64,000 bases of DNA from an uncultured Clostridia bacterium (GCA_947630835.1 CANRIZ010000004.1:33226-97225), one strand, 5' to 3'. Positions 45,917 to 55,159 are shown, numbered from the stretch's first letter. Made by a program: numbers and translations. The notes: generated by a model from the letters alone, not told the origin.

Positions 45917-47524
45917 ATGTCAGAGCAAAAATATGTTATCGCTTATGATATAGGCACAACCGGCGTAAAAACCTGTGTTTTCGCCATAAGCGACAGGATT
46001 GAGCTGCTCGCTTCGCAGAGCGAGGGCTACAAGCTTTACGTTATGCCTCACGGCGGTGCGGAGCAGGATCCCGACGAGTGGTGGGAGGCTATGCGAAACA
46101 GCACTTCCGTTGTTATGAAAAAATCAAAAATCAAAAAGGAGAGCATTTCCGGAATTTCCTTCTGCTCGCAGATGCAGGGCGTTGTGCTTGTAGATAAGGA
46201 CGCCAATGCGGTTCGCAGGGCGTTCAGCTATATGGACCAGCGCGCCACCGAGGAGCTGAAGGAGGCTATGGGCGGCGGAATACAAATCGCCGGCGGGAAC
46301 GTAACCAAGGTGTTAAAATCCTTAAAGCTTACCGGCGCCGCTCCGCTTTCGGTTAAAGACCCTATTTGGAAATATAAATGGACGCAGAAGAACGAACCCG
46401 ACAACTTTAAAAGGGTTTACAAATGGCTTGACGTTAAGGAATACCTTATTGCGAGAATGACGGGCGAATTTGTCATGACTCACGATTCCGCTTTCTCCAC
46501 TATGATTTACGATATTAAGAAAAAAAGCTGGAGCCGCGAAATGTGCGATATGCTCGGCGTTGATATGAACCACCTTGCGAAGATTGTAAAATCCACCGAC
46601 AAGGTAGGCGAGCTTTCCGAAAAGGCGGCGGAGGAGCTCGGGCTTGCGCCGGGAATCGCCGTTTTCGGCGGCGGCGGGGACGCTTCCCTTATCGGAGTCG
46701 GCGCAGGCGCGGTAGAGCTCGGCGACACCCACATATATCAGGGTACTTCGGGCTGGGTTTCAACGGTTGTTGACTCGCCCAAGGTCGACGTAAGCTCAAT
46801 GATTGCCGCCATTGTCGGCGCTAAGGACGGCTACTACAACTATTTTGCCGAGCTTGAAACGGCGGGCAAATGCGTTGAGTGGGTAAAGGATCATCTTGCG
46901 CTTGACGAGATTGACGTTTATATGGATAAAAGCCATAATTTAAAGCGTTCAAAGGGCGACATTGAAACGGTTTACACCAATTTGTTTGAGTATATGGCGG
47001 CTGTAATAAACGAAGTTCCCGCAGGCTCGAACGGCGTTGTATTTACGCCGTGGCTTCATGGCAACCGCTGTCCGTTTGAAGATCCCAACGCAAGGGGAAT
47101 GTTCTTTAATATCAGCCTCGACACGGGAAAATCCGATCTTATAAGAGCAGTTTACGAGGGCGTGTGCTTCCACCTGCGCTGGTTCCTTGAAACGCAGGAT
47201 AAGAAAATCAAAACCTCCGATACCATAAGGTTTGTAGGCGGCGGAGCGCTTTCCGACGTAACCTGCCAGATACTTGCCGACTGCACGGGCAGAACGATTG
47301 AAACCGTTGAAAGCCCGCAGAACATAGGCTCTGTCGGGGCGGCTATAGTTATAGCCGTCGGCACGGGAATTATAGGCGACATCACCGAGGCAAAGAAATT
47401 AATCCCCGCCTCCAAGACGTTCAAGCCCAATTATGCTTACAAAGCGATTTATGACCGCAACTACAAGGTTTATACAAACCTTTACAAAGCGAATAAGGAA
47501 AATTTCGCAATACTTAACGGCTGA
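45917..47524 (+). CDS. FGGY family sugar kinase (xylulokinase-like)
   Basis: 535 residues. Actin-like ATPase fold: phosphate loop YDIGTTGVKTCVF (about 9-21), SGISFCSQMQG with the substrate-site residues, GGGGDASLIGVGAGAVELGDTHIYQGTSGW (second phosphate loop, about 253-282), and the C-terminal FVGGGALSD adenosine motif. Closest in feel to xylulokinases, but FGGY substrates vary. With the GPH transporters and GH3 enzyme it makes a pentose/glucoside use region. GGGAG before the start; terminator after. Confidence 0.9.
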   Translation: MSEQKYVIAYDIGTTGVKTCVFAISDRIELLASQSEGYKLYVMPHGGAEQDPDEWWEAMRNSTSVVMKKSKIKKESISGISFCSQMQGVVLVDKDANAVRRAFSYMDQRATEELKEAMGGGIQIAGGNVTKVLKSLKLTGAAPLSVKDPIWKYKWTQKNEPDNFKRVYKWLDVKEYLIARMTGEFVMTHDSAFSTMIYDIKKKSWSREMCDMLGVDMNHLAKIVKSTDKVGELSEKAAEELGLAPGIAVFGGGGDASLIGVGAGAVELGDTHIYQGTSGWVSTVVDSPKVDVSSMIAAIVGAKDGYYNYFAELETAGKCVEWVKDHLALDEIDVYMDKSHNLKRSKGDIETVYTNLFEYMAAVINEVPAGSNGVVFTPWLHGNRCPFEDPNARGMFFNISLDTGKSDLIRAVYEGVCFHLRWFLETQDKKIKTSDTIRFVGGGALSDVTCQILADCTGRTIETVESPQNIGSVGAAIVIAVGTGIIGDITEAKKLIPASKTFKPNYAYKAIYDRNYKVYTNLYKANKENFAILNG

Positions 47525-47555
47525 TAAACCAATATAATTATTAAACATAAGACTG

Positions 47556-47587
47556 AAAGCGGCGGTTTTGTTGACCGTCGCTTTTTC
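47556..47587 (+). terminator. Terminator of the FGGY kinase gene
   Basis: AAAGCGGCGGT / ACCGTCGCTTT stem with one wobble, then TTCTTTT. Confidence 0.8.
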
Positions 47588-47631
47588 TTTTCCGAAAATT
47601 TTAAAATGTTTTAAAAATACTTTAAAAACGC

Positions 47632-47660
47632 TTGACAAATATAAATACCGGTGCTAATAT
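47632..47660 (+). promoter_or_regulatory. Strong promoter of the c-di-GMP riboswitch RNA
   Basis: TTGACA (47632-47637), 17-base spacer, TAATAT (47655-47660). It starts 26 bases before the first aptamer and 45 bases after the kinase terminator, so the riboswitch RNA is its own transcription unit. Confidence 0.8.
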
Positions 47661-47685
47661 ATGTACATAGGAAAAGTTAATACAT

Positions 47686-47765
47686 CCTAATAGCAAAGTT
47701 GCCGAAAGGCAACGGCGCAAAGCTACAGGGACTAAGTCGTTTGATATGTCAGCCAGTTGCCGTTA
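47686..47765 (+). ncRNA. Cyclic di-GMP-I (GEMM-I) riboswitch, first of two
   Basis: Hallmarks of the class in order: AATAGCAAAG, stem TTGCC with GAAA tetraloop and GGCAA, CGCAAAGCTACAGGG-CT (47715-47732), a second stem-loop, and TCAGCCAGTTGCCG closing the aptamer. The GNRA tetraloop and its receptor-like partner stem, and the GCAAAGC / GGG-CT / CAGCC core, are conserved in GEMM-I. Binds the second messenger c-di-GMP. A hairpin and T-run at 47820 may be its expression platform. Confidence 0.9.
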
Positions 47766-47819
47766 AAGATACGTTATTCTTTTTTTCATACCTTTTTGTA
47801 TGATTAGGATTTTTATTCG

Positions 47820-47874
47820 GCAGCCGGCTCCCTGAATTGAAGGTAAAGGAGATGAGGCTGCAATTTCATTTTTT
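47820..47874 (+). terminator. Candidate terminator between the two aptamers
   Basis: GCAGCC (47820-47825) pairs with GGCTGC (47856-47861), with an inner CTCC/GGAG, followed by AATTTCATTTTTT. An earlier small hairpin TCATAC/GTATGA (about 47787-47804) lies between. Likely decides whether transcription passes to the second aptamer. Confidence 0.5.
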
Positions 47875-47921
47875 AAGCAAACGCCCTGCCTCAAGGCAAA
47901 AAATTAACCGATAATTAAGAA

Positions 47922-48002
47922 CACCAATAGCAAAACTGCCGAAAGGCAGCGACGCAAAGCCATAGGGACTAAGTCGTTTCGATATGTCAGCCGGTTGCCG
48001 TT
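47922..48002 (+). ncRNA. Cyclic di-GMP-I (GEMM-I) riboswitch, second of two
   Basis: AATAGCAAAA, CTGCC-GAAA-GGCAG, CGCAAAGCCATAGGG-CT, and TCAGCCGGTTGCCG repeat the first aptamer's plan, with about 80% identity by eye and compensating changes in the first stem (TTGCC/GGCAA becomes CTGCC/GGCAG). This covariation shows that both fold. No convincing gene begins before the terminator at 48225. Confidence 0.9.
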
Positions 48003-48224
48003 TAGATGTCGTAAATCTACTTTTAATATATACAAATACGAGTCACGGTTGGCGTTCTTTGGAAAAGAAAGGAGAGAAAGACTCTACAAAACAAAAAAGA
48101 ACATCAACGGCATTAACTCAGAGTTTTTGCAAACGTAAATTACCCGCCCTGTATAAGGGCTCGCAAATAAACCGGATATACAGTAAAACATACACAACAC
48201 AACCCAAAATTTGATTAATTAAAA

Positions 48225-48257
48225 CCCTCTCGGGCTCGGCTCGGGAGGGCTTTGCTT
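48225..48257. terminator. Two-way terminator after the riboswitch RNA and GPH transporter
   Basis: CCCTCTCGGGC / GCTCGGGAGGG (11 pairs, two wobbles), loop TCG. Plus strand is followed by CTTTGCTT and minus strand by TTTTAATTAA, so it can end both the riboswitch RNA and the minus-strand transporter gene. The span 48003-48224 holds a good Shine-Dalgarno (AAAGGAGAG at 48068) but no start codon at proper spacing. Confidence 0.7.
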
Positions 48258-48306
48258 AATTGCGTTTAAAGCGCCAATCCGTTTACGGGCGGCGTTTCGG
48301 CAAGGC

Positions 48307-49815
48307 TTAACCGTTGTTTTCGCCGTTTTCGGAGCCGTCCTGCGCCAAAATTCTTTCCGCGCGCCTTTGTTCAAGGTCGCTTGTAATCTGCTCTTTGAAT
48401 TTGCCGTGAACGCTGAAAAAGATATGCGAAATTCCGTAGCCGAAACGGGCTATCGACGGCGCAAGGGCAAAAATCGCGAAAATGCCGTTGAGTACGGATT
48501 TATCGGAAATGGGCACAAGGTTCCCGAATTTGTCATACGCCGCTTCGTAGCCTATCCAGGTGAAGCACCAGCCCGAAAGCAAGCCCATAAGCGAAGTGCC
48601 GAGCTTGCCGAACCAGCCGCTGACGGTGGACAAAAGCGCCTCGTTTCGCATACCCGATTTCCATTCCATATAATCGTACACGTCGCCCTGAATAACGGCG
48701 TTGCACACACGCATTACACAGTTTGGCAGACCGCAAATCATAAGCATTATGTAAAGGTAGGCGACGTTAAGAATTTTTCGCTCTCCAAAGGGCGCGTAGC
48801 CTATCAAAAACAGCGCAAGGTATGCAAAGCCGCCGAAAAGTCCGCATATAACGGCGGTGTTCCTTGCCCCGAATTTCTTTATTATTTTAGGGGCGAGCGG
48901 CGTCATAAAATAGTTCGGTGCGCCCGTTACAAGCCCCGAAAACGTGCCGTAGAGCAAAGAACCCACGTTGTTGAGCCAGAAAAAGCTTTCCGAAGCCCCG
49001 CCGACCGATTTTATATTGTTTACGAAGGAGGCTATAATCACTACAAACATCGGCTTGTTTTTGAAAAGCTCCTTCAGTGATTTCCTTATCGGGGTGTTGT
49101 TCATTTCCTCGCGGGAAACAAGCGGCACTCTCTCACGCATATTGCGGAAGCCGAAAACGGAAGCCAAAACGCACAGCAAAATGCAGATAAGCGCGCAGCC
49201 CGTGTAAATGGATTGCATGGTTATGTTTTCGTTGATTTTCGGGAGCACGGAGACGGCGATATTAACCACGCTCGGCAGAACCACAAACAAATCGCAAAAT
49301 TCCTTGGTCGTGATTAAGTTATTGCGCTCGTTTACATTCGGAGTAATGTTATAAAGCATTATGCTCCAGCAGTTGTAATACGACATCGAAAGCCCGTATA
49401 AGATTATCGAAAACAGGGCGTAGACCGTCCTTTTTGCGTCCGTAAGCTCGGGAGCGGAGAACATCATCAACGTGCTCAGGGCGATAAGCGGCAGGGTTAC
49501 CACAAGGTACGGGCGCAGATGACCCCAACGGGTACGGGTGCGGTCAACTATAACTCCGCTTATCGAGTCGTCCACGGCGTCGTAAATATTTGCAATAAGC
49601 GAGAGAGTGCCGTAGGTAGAACCCTTCAGCCTTAAAAAATTGAGCATAAAAAACTGCTGGTTGCCCGATACAAATTCCGACAGATTTTTTGCCCCGTAGG
49701 ATACGCAGATATATGCGAGTATCTCCTTTGGCCTTAAATATCTTCTGTTCTTGTGCTTGTTGATTAAATTTTCCTTTTCCTCCGTTTTTACCGTTTCGTT
49801 TACGTTTTCGCTCAT
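48307..49815 (-). CDS. GPH family sugar:cation symporter (MFS)
   Basis: 502 residues, twelve helices, glycoside-pentoside-hexuronide:cation symporter family (MelB/XynB type): DAVDDSISGVIVDRTRTRWGHLRPYLV (about 79-105) is the signature with the cation-site aspartates. Brings in a glycoside, with Na+ or H+. Ends in a charged tail. Separated from the second GPH gene (50354) only by a gene fragment, the two being divergent. It likely feeds the GH3 enzyme and FGGY kinase. Confidence 0.92.
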   Translation of the reverse strand: MSENVNETVKTEEKENLINKHKNRRYLRPKEILAYICVSYGAKNLSEFVSGNQQFFMLNFLRLKGSTYGTLSLIANIYDAVDDSISGVIVDRTRTRWGHLRPYLVVTLPLIALSTLMMFSAPELTDAKRTVYALFSIILYGLSMSYYNCWSIMLYNITPNVNERNNLITTKEFCDLFVVLPSVVNIAVSVLPKINENITMQSIYTGCALICILLCVLASVFGFRNMRERVPLVSREEMNNTPIRKSLKELFKNKPMFVVIIASFVNNIKSVGGASESFFWLNNVGSLLYGTFSGLVTGAPNYFMTPLAPKIIKKFGARNTAVICGLFGGFAYLALFLIGYAPFGERKILNVAYLYIMLMICGLPNCVMRVCNAVIQGDVYDYMEWKSGMRNEALLSTVSGWFGKLGTSLMGLLSGWCFTWIGYEAAYDKFGNLVPISDKSVLNGIFAIFALAPSIARFGYGISHIFFSVHGKFKEQITSDLEQRRAERILAQDGSENGENNG

Positions 49816-49876
49816 TGCCCTTTCACTTCCGTCCTTAAATTTTAATTTTTCGGTTTATTGCGTTTCGTTTAATTTT

Positions 49877-50215
49877 TCAATTTCCGCAAAGCGCGTTATA
49901 CAGCATCTTTTTGGCAAAAGCCCTTGCGCCGTAAAATCCCGGGCTGATTTTTGACTGCCTGTAATAAGGCTCAATGTATGCGATTAGGCCCGGATAAATT
50001 TTAATTAAATACAGTCTGATTAAGGTGCATTTATCAAAAACAAGCTTTTGCTGTGCAACCGAATTGTATCCGTTTATCAACTGCTTGTTCTTTTCCAAAT
50101 CGAACGGCGATAAATAATCCAAAGAAATAAAGTCTCCGATTACGTCCCCGAACATAGCTTTTTCGCAATCAATTAAAGCGCCGAAGGTATAACAATAAAA
50201 ATATCTCTGTTAAAA
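49877..50215 (-). pseudogene. C-terminal fragment of an aminoglycoside/choline-type phosphotransferase
   Basis: The minus frame reads YTFGALIDCEKAMFGDVIGDF, the metal-binding block of the APH/choline kinase fold (usually LID.E.A..GDP..D), then about 80 helical residues to the stop at 49877. The N-terminal half with the ATP lobe and the catalytic HGD loop is absent; upstream is AT-rich gap up to 50353. The longest ATG-started frame is 49877-50155, starting inside the conserved block. Best read as a decayed gene. Confidence 0.6.
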
Positions 50216-50353
50216 TTGTATCATAGATTTATGTTTATGCAAGCAAATAATTTATTTTAAAATGAAAAGCGGGAAATTTTATAAAATTAATTGACTTAAA
50301 GCGATAAATCCATTATCATTAAAATGTTAAAATACTTTTTAGGGGGTTCTCTT

Positions 50354-51796
50354 ATGAGCGAAAAAGTACAGTCAAAAAAGTATATGAATTTTAAGGAGAT
50401 AGCCGCTTATTCCCTCGGGCTTTTCGGCTTTCAGGCGATAGTCGGTCTGCTCAATTCATATCAGGCGGAATTCGACGGCTCGATTTTGGGCGCAAACGTA
50501 AGCGTAGTTGCGATTTTAATACTCGTTGCGAAGATAGTTTCCGCCGTTGCCGACCCCGTGGTAGGCAATTTGCTCGACCGTTCAAAATCAAAGCTCGGTA
50601 AATTCAAGCCTATGATAATTTACTCGCTTGCTCCGCTGCTTATTTTTACGGCGGTTGTGTTCTTAAAGGTTCCGTTTAAGGGCTTCGGGCTTTATGTGTG
50701 GATATTTATTACATACCTCATTTGGAGCATTGCCATGACTATGGGCGACGTTCCCTCGCAGGGCATAGCCTCGGCTCTTACGCCCGACCCCACCGAGAGA
50801 ACGAACGTAGTTTCCATTTCCAACACGTTTAAGCAGATAGGCTTCTCGGCCTGCGTTGTCATAGTACCCATTGTGTGTCTTATCATACCGGGCGGCTCAA
50901 AGGTTATTGTTGAAAAGGGACAGACCGATACTCCTATGATTTCCTCGGAATTTCTCGGTACGGCGATACTTACGGCGATTTTCGGCTGCGTTCTCTTTGC
51001 GCTCATACCGCTTTTAAACAAAGAGAGGGTTAAGGTGGAGTCAAACGAAAAGACCACCGCCGGCGATATGGTAAGGGCGTTAAAGGACAACAAACCCCTT
51101 ATGCTCGTAATTGTTTCCTATTTCCTCGGCTTCGGCAGGCAGATGGCGATGGGTATACAGGTTCAGGCGGCAACGGTTATACTCGGCTCTCAAAACCTCG
51201 TTGCGGTTTTGGGCATTGTTACGGCTGTGGGTTCAATGATTTCCATGGCGCTTTGCCCGCTGCTTATCAAAAAGCTCGATGAGAAAAAGGCGTATATACT
51301 GCTTTCGGTTTACGGCTTTGCGGCGTCGATTTTGTCCTTCGTAATAGGGCATTTCTGGTTCCAAAATCCCGAAAATACCGTGCTTACGATTTTGTTCTAC
51401 GCTTCGCTGTTCCTTATAGGTCTTCAGTTCGGCGCAGTCACCCTTATGCCTATGATAATGACCGCAGACGCGGTTGACTACTACGAATACGAAACCGGCA
51501 AGAGAATGGAGGGCGCGGCTTATTCCATACTCACCCTTACCATTAAGGTTTGCCTTGCTCTGGGTACTGCCGTGGGACTTGTTTTCGTTTCGGCTTCGGG
51601 CTATTACGAGGCACTCGAGGCGGGAAGCTTTACAAACGGCACCAAGGATATTATATTCTTCGCATATACGGCTCTTCCCGGAATACTTGCGCTGCTGTCC
51701 GTAATTCCGATGCTCAAATACGATATAGTCGGCGAAAAGAAGCAGAATATTTCCAAAGAGCTTCAAAAGAGGAGAGCGGCAAAGTCGGAAAAGTAA
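50354..51796 (+). CDS. GPH family sugar:cation symporter (MFS)
   Basis: 480 residues from ATG 50354 (AGGGGG 7 bases before). Twelve helices; signature DPVVGNLLDRSKSKLGKFKPMI (about 68-89). It is only distantly like the transporter at 48307, so probably a different glycoside. VDYYEYETGKRMEGAAYS in the second half is typical of GPH proteins. A hairpin around AAAGCTTTCGT/ACGGAAGCTTT (51833-51873) follows. Confidence 0.92.
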   Translation: MSEKVQSKKYMNFKEIAAYSLGLFGFQAIVGLLNSYQAEFDGSILGANVSVVAILILVAKIVSAVADPVVGNLLDRSKSKLGKFKPMIIYSLAPLLIFTAVVFLKVPFKGFGLYVWIFITYLIWSIAMTMGDVPSQGIASALTPDPTERTNVVSISNTFKQIGFSACVVIVPIVCLIIPGGSKVIVEKGQTDTPMISSEFLGTAILTAIFGCVLFALIPLLNKERVKVESNEKTTAGDMVRALKDNKPLMLVIVSYFLGFGRQMAMGIQVQAATVILGSQNLVAVLGIVTAVGSMISMALCPLLIKKLDEKKAYILLSVYGFAASILSFVIGHFWFQNPENTVLTILFYASLFLIGLQFGAVTLMPMIMTADAVDYYEYETGKRMEGAAYSILTLTIKVCLALGTAVGLVFVSASGYYEALEAGSFTNGTKDIIFFAYTALPGILALLSVIPMLKYDIVGEKKQNISKELQKRRAAKSEK

Positions 51797-51988
51797 AAAA
51801 CTTTCCGCTTATTTGGGAATAACGCAAAATTAAAAGCTTTCGTTCTCCTGCACATATGGCGGACGGAAGCTTTGAGTTTAAAACAAACGCTGCTTTTGAC
51901 GGCTTGTGTTATAAATTTTTACTTTAATGTTTTATTTATACGGAAAATATGTTATACTGTAATATATTTACAAAGGGAGATGCGCAAT

Positions 51989-53122
51989 ATGATTTACAGA
52001 AATTTTAAGGATATTAAATTATCCGGCCTCGGGCTCGGAATGATGCGTTTACCCTTAATCGACGGCAACGACGCGGCGATTGACGAAAATAAAGCGAAGG
52101 AAATTATAGATTACGCCTACAAAAACGGCATTAATTATTTCGACACCGCTTGGGGCTATCACGACGGCAACTCGGAAACGGTCGCGGGCAAGTATCTTAT
52201 GGCTTATCCGAGGGACAGCTATTACCTTGCCAGCAAATTCCCGGGGTACGACAATTCAAATATGCCTAAGGTAAGGGAAATATTTGAACGTCAGCTTGAA
52301 AAATGCCAAACTCCCTACTTTGATTTTTATTTGTTCCATAATGTTTACGAGGGCAATATTGACGATTATCTCAACAGGGATTTCGGCATTTACGATTATC
52401 TGCTTGAGCAGAAAAAGAACGGAAGAATAAAGCATCTCGGCTTTTCGGCGCACGGAAGCACGGAGGTTATAAAGCGTTTTCTTGACGCTTACGGCGAGAA
52501 TATGGAGTTTTGTCAGCTTCAGGTAAACTATATGGACTGGCATTTTCAGGACGCAAAGGAAAAAATCGAGCTTATCAAAAGCGCCGGTATTTCCGTTTGG
52601 GTAATGGAGCCGTTGAGAGGCGGCAAGCTTGCCAAAATGAGCGCTCAAACCGAGAAAGCGTTAAAGCAAATGCGTCCCGAGTATTCGGCGGCGGAGTGGG
52701 CTTTCAGGTTTTTGCAGTCCGTAGAGGGAGTAACGGTTGTGCTTTCCGGTATGTCAAGCCTTGAACAGATAAAGGAAAATATAGAAATTTGGAAAGAGGA
52801 TAAACCGCTCGGCGAAGCGGAATTTAACAAGCTTGTTGCGCTTGCCGATATGGAAACTCACAGCGGCGGACTGCCCTGTACCGCTTGTCATTACTGCACA
52901 AGCCATTGTCCGCAATCGCTTCCCATTCCCGAACTCATCGCACTGTATAACGAGCATAAAATCACGGGCGGCGGCTTTATTGCTCCCATGACCGTCGGCA
53001 GTATGGAGGAGGGTAAACGTCCGTCAAGCTGCATAGGCTGTCAAAGCTGCGAGCAGGTTTGTCCGCAGCAGATTAAAATATCCGATATGATGCGCGAATT
53101 TTCTCAAATGCTCGGAATGTAA
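51989..53122 (+). CDS. Aldo/keto reductase with ferredoxin-like C-terminal domain
   Basis: 377 residues from ATG 51989 (AAAGGGAGA before; an extended -10 TGTTATACT lies at 51950-51958). TIM barrel 1-~285 with the catalytic Asp/Tyr in NYFDTAWGYH and His in FSAHGS, then two cysteine clusters CTACHYCTSHCP (about 293-304) and CIGCQSCEQVCP (about 351-362) for two [4Fe-4S] centres. Members use NAD(P)H or an Fe-S relay to reduce an unknown carbonyl. 12 bases before the acetyltransferase. Confidence 0.92.
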   Translation: MIYRNFKDIKLSGLGLGMMRLPLIDGNDAAIDENKAKEIIDYAYKNGINYFDTAWGYHDGNSETVAGKYLMAYPRDSYYLASKFPGYDNSNMPKVREIFERQLEKCQTPYFDFYLFHNVYEGNIDDYLNRDFGIYDYLLEQKKNGRIKHLGFSAHGSTEVIKRFLDAYGENMEFCQLQVNYMDWHFQDAKEKIELIKSAGISVWVMEPLRGGKLAKMSAQTEKALKQMRPEYSAAEWAFRFLQSVEGVTVVLSGMSSLEQIKENIEIWKEDKPLGEAEFNKLVALADMETHSGGLPCTACHYCTSHCPQSLPIPELIALYNEHKITGGGFIAPMTVGSMEEGKRPSSCIGCQSCEQVCPQQIKISDMMREFSQMLGM

Positions 53123-53134
53123 CGGGAGGGCGTT

Positions 53135-53752
53135 ATGGGAGCAACCGATATACTTCATTCGGGCAAACTGTATCTTCCCGAAAGCGAGGAGATATTGAAA
53201 GAACAGACGCTTTGCCTTGAAAAGCTGTACGATTTTAACGAAACCCGTCCGAGCGAAACGGAAAAAAGGCGGGAATTGCTTAAAGAGATGTTTGCGGAAA
53301 TAGGGGAAGGCTGTTACATTGAGCCGCCGTTTCACGCAAACTGGGGCGGAGCGCATTGCCATTTCGGCAGGAACGTTTACGCCAATTTCAACCTTACCGT
53401 GGTTGACGACACGCATATATATGTCGGCGATTACACCATGATAGGCCCCAACGTCACCATAGCTGCGGCGGGGCATCCGGTTTTGCCGGAGCTTAGAAAA
53501 AAAGCGTATCAATTCAACGCGGGCGTTAAAATAGGAAAAAACTGCTGGCTCGGCGCAGGGGTTATCGTTCTGCCGGGAGTCAGCATAGGCGACGATACGG
53601 TTATAGGCGCGGGCAGCGTCGTAACCAAGGATATACCCGGCGGAGTGGTTGCCGTGGGCAATCCTTGCAGGGTTATGCGTAAGATTAACGACAGGGACAG
53701 GGAATATTATTTTAAAGACAAAAAAATCGACATAAGAACGCAGCTTGATTAA
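53135..53752 (+). CDS. Sugar O-acetyltransferase (maltose/galactoside acetyltransferase family)
   Basis: 205 residues. N-terminal helical cap (about 1-60) and a left-handed beta-helix of hexapeptide repeats (IGKNCWLGAGVIVLPGVSIGDDTVIGAGSVV). The active-site His lies in TIAAAGHPV. Transfers acetyl from acetyl-CoA to a sugar hydroxyl; often a detoxification or sorting step for surplus sugars. Fits the carbohydrate context. GGGAGG precedes the start. Confidence 0.93.
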   Translation: MGATDILHSGKLYLPESEEILKEQTLCLEKLYDFNETRPSETEKRRELLKEMFAEIGEGCYIEPPFHANWGGAHCHFGRNVYANFNLTVVDDTHIYVGDYTMIGPNVTIAAAGHPVLPELRKKAYQFNAGVKIGKNCWLGAGVIVLPGVSIGDDTVIGAGSVVTKDIPGGVVAVGNPCRVMRKINDRDREYYFKDKKIDIRTQLD

Positions 53753-53785
53753 AACGCTTTAATTTTTGCAAACCGGAGATATACA

Positions 53786-55159
53786 ATGAAGCTTAAACGA
53801 CAGAAAAGAAAAAGCAGGTTTATAACCACATATATAATAGCGGGCGGATTTTTACTGCTCATTATTCTGGGTACGTTTCTGCTTCGTCTGCCGTTTTCCT
53901 CCGCAAGCGGAAAAAGCGCCGCCTGGTCGGACGCCCTGTTTACCGCAACAACCTCCGTATGCGTAACCGGTCTTGTCACCGTGCCTACCTTTTCGGCGTG
54001 GTCTGCTTTCGGTCAGGCAGTTATTTTGGTTTTGATTCAGCTCGGCGGTCTCGGACTTATCAGCTTTACCATACTTTTTTTGCAAATCTTGGGCAAAAGA
54101 ATAGGCTTGCGGGAAAGTCAGCTTATCCGTGACGCATATAATCTTGACAGCAGTAACGGTATGGACGTGCTTGTAAAAAAGATATTTAAAGGCACGTTTT
54201 TAATAGAGGGAACGGGGGCTTTGCTGTATTGCTTCGTTTTCGTTCCCGAATACGGGATTTCGGGCATATGGAAAAGCGTATTTAACGCGGTTTCCGCCTT
54301 CTGCAACGCCGGTATGGACGTTTTGGGCCCGTCGAGCCTTATTCCGTACCAAAGCAATCTTGCGGTTAATCTTATAACAATTACCCTTATAGTTTTGGGC
54401 GGCGTCGGTTTTCCCGTTTGGTTTTACGTTACGGATAAAATGAAATTTCGCCGTGGCAAAAACAGCCTTAAACGGACGCTTATAAGTATGCCGCTTTACA
54501 TTAAAACCGTGCTTTTTATGACGTTTTTGCTTATTTTGTCGGGCGCTTTTTTAATTTTTGTTTTTGAGTTTAACAACCCCGAAACGCTCGGAAGGCTCAC
54601 GCTTTCGGATAAAATACTCGCGTCGTTTTTTCAGTCGGTTACAACGAGAACGGCGGGCTTTTGCTCTATTTCCCAAAGCGGGCTTCGCCGAAGCACGGTA
54701 ATAATCTGCTGCGTGCTGATGTTCATAGGCGGTTCTCCCTCGGGTACTGCCGGGGGCATTAAGACTACAACCTTTTTGATTATTGCCGCTTCGATGTTTT
54801 CCGCGGTTTCCGACCGTGACAGCACGGAAATTTTCAGAAGAAAAATAAATGCCGAAACGGTCAGGAAGGCTATGTCGGTTTTTTCGCTCAATTTCCTCGT
54901 GATGCTTATATCGCTGCTCGCTTTTTGCATAGTTCAGCCGAGCGCGTTTGAATCCTGCCTGTACGAGGTGGTTTCGGCAATAGGCACGGTGGGCTTGAGT
55001 CGGGATTTAACTTCGCAGTTGAACCTTGCGGGAAAGCTTATTATAATTATAACCATGTACCTCGGAAGAATAGGCCCAATCTCTCTTGCGCTGTTCTTCA
55101 ATACAAAAAAATACGCAAATTTGATAGAGCTTCCCGAGGAAAACGTACCCATAGGATAA
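53786..55159 (+). CDS. trkH: TrkH/KtrB family potassium uptake channel subunit
   Basis: 457 residues. Four membrane-pore-membrane repeats; filter-forming loops are TTSVCVTGLVT (about 54-64), NAVSAFCNAGMDV, TTRTAGFCSIS and VSAIGTVGLS. Each contains the glycine that lines the K+ filter. Length fits KtrB more than E. coli TrkH. With the gene at 55230 it forms the K+ uptake system. Start 53786 after CCGGAG. Confidence 0.95.
   Translation: MKLKRQKRKSRFITTYIIAGGFLLLIILGTFLLRLPFSSASGKSAAWSDALFTATTSVCVTGLVTVPTFSAWSAFGQAVILVLIQLGGLGLISFTILFLQILGKRIGLRESQLIRDAYNLDSSNGMDVLVKKIFKGTFLIEGTGALLYCFVFVPEYGISGIWKSVFNAVSAFCNAGMDVLGPSSLIPYQSNLAVNLITITLIVLGGVGFPVWFYVTDKMKFRRGKNSLKRTLISMPLYIKTVLFMTFLLILSGAFLIFVFEFNNPETLGRLTLSDKILASFFQSVTTRTAGFCSISQSGLRRSTVIICCVLMFIGGSPSGTAGGIKTTTFLIIAASMFSAVSDRDSTEIFRRKINAETVRKAMSVFSLNFLVMLISLLAFCIVQPSAFESCLYEVVSAIGTVGLSRDLTSQLNLAGKLIIIITMYLGRIGPISLALFFNTKKYANLIELPEENVPIG

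Noticed and set aside
47851..47913. 20-residue frame (MRLQFHFLSKRPASRQKINR) between the two riboswitches
   Set aside because: Its start codon lies in the 3' part of a terminator-like stem and the GGAG directly abuts the ATG, so spacing is wrong.
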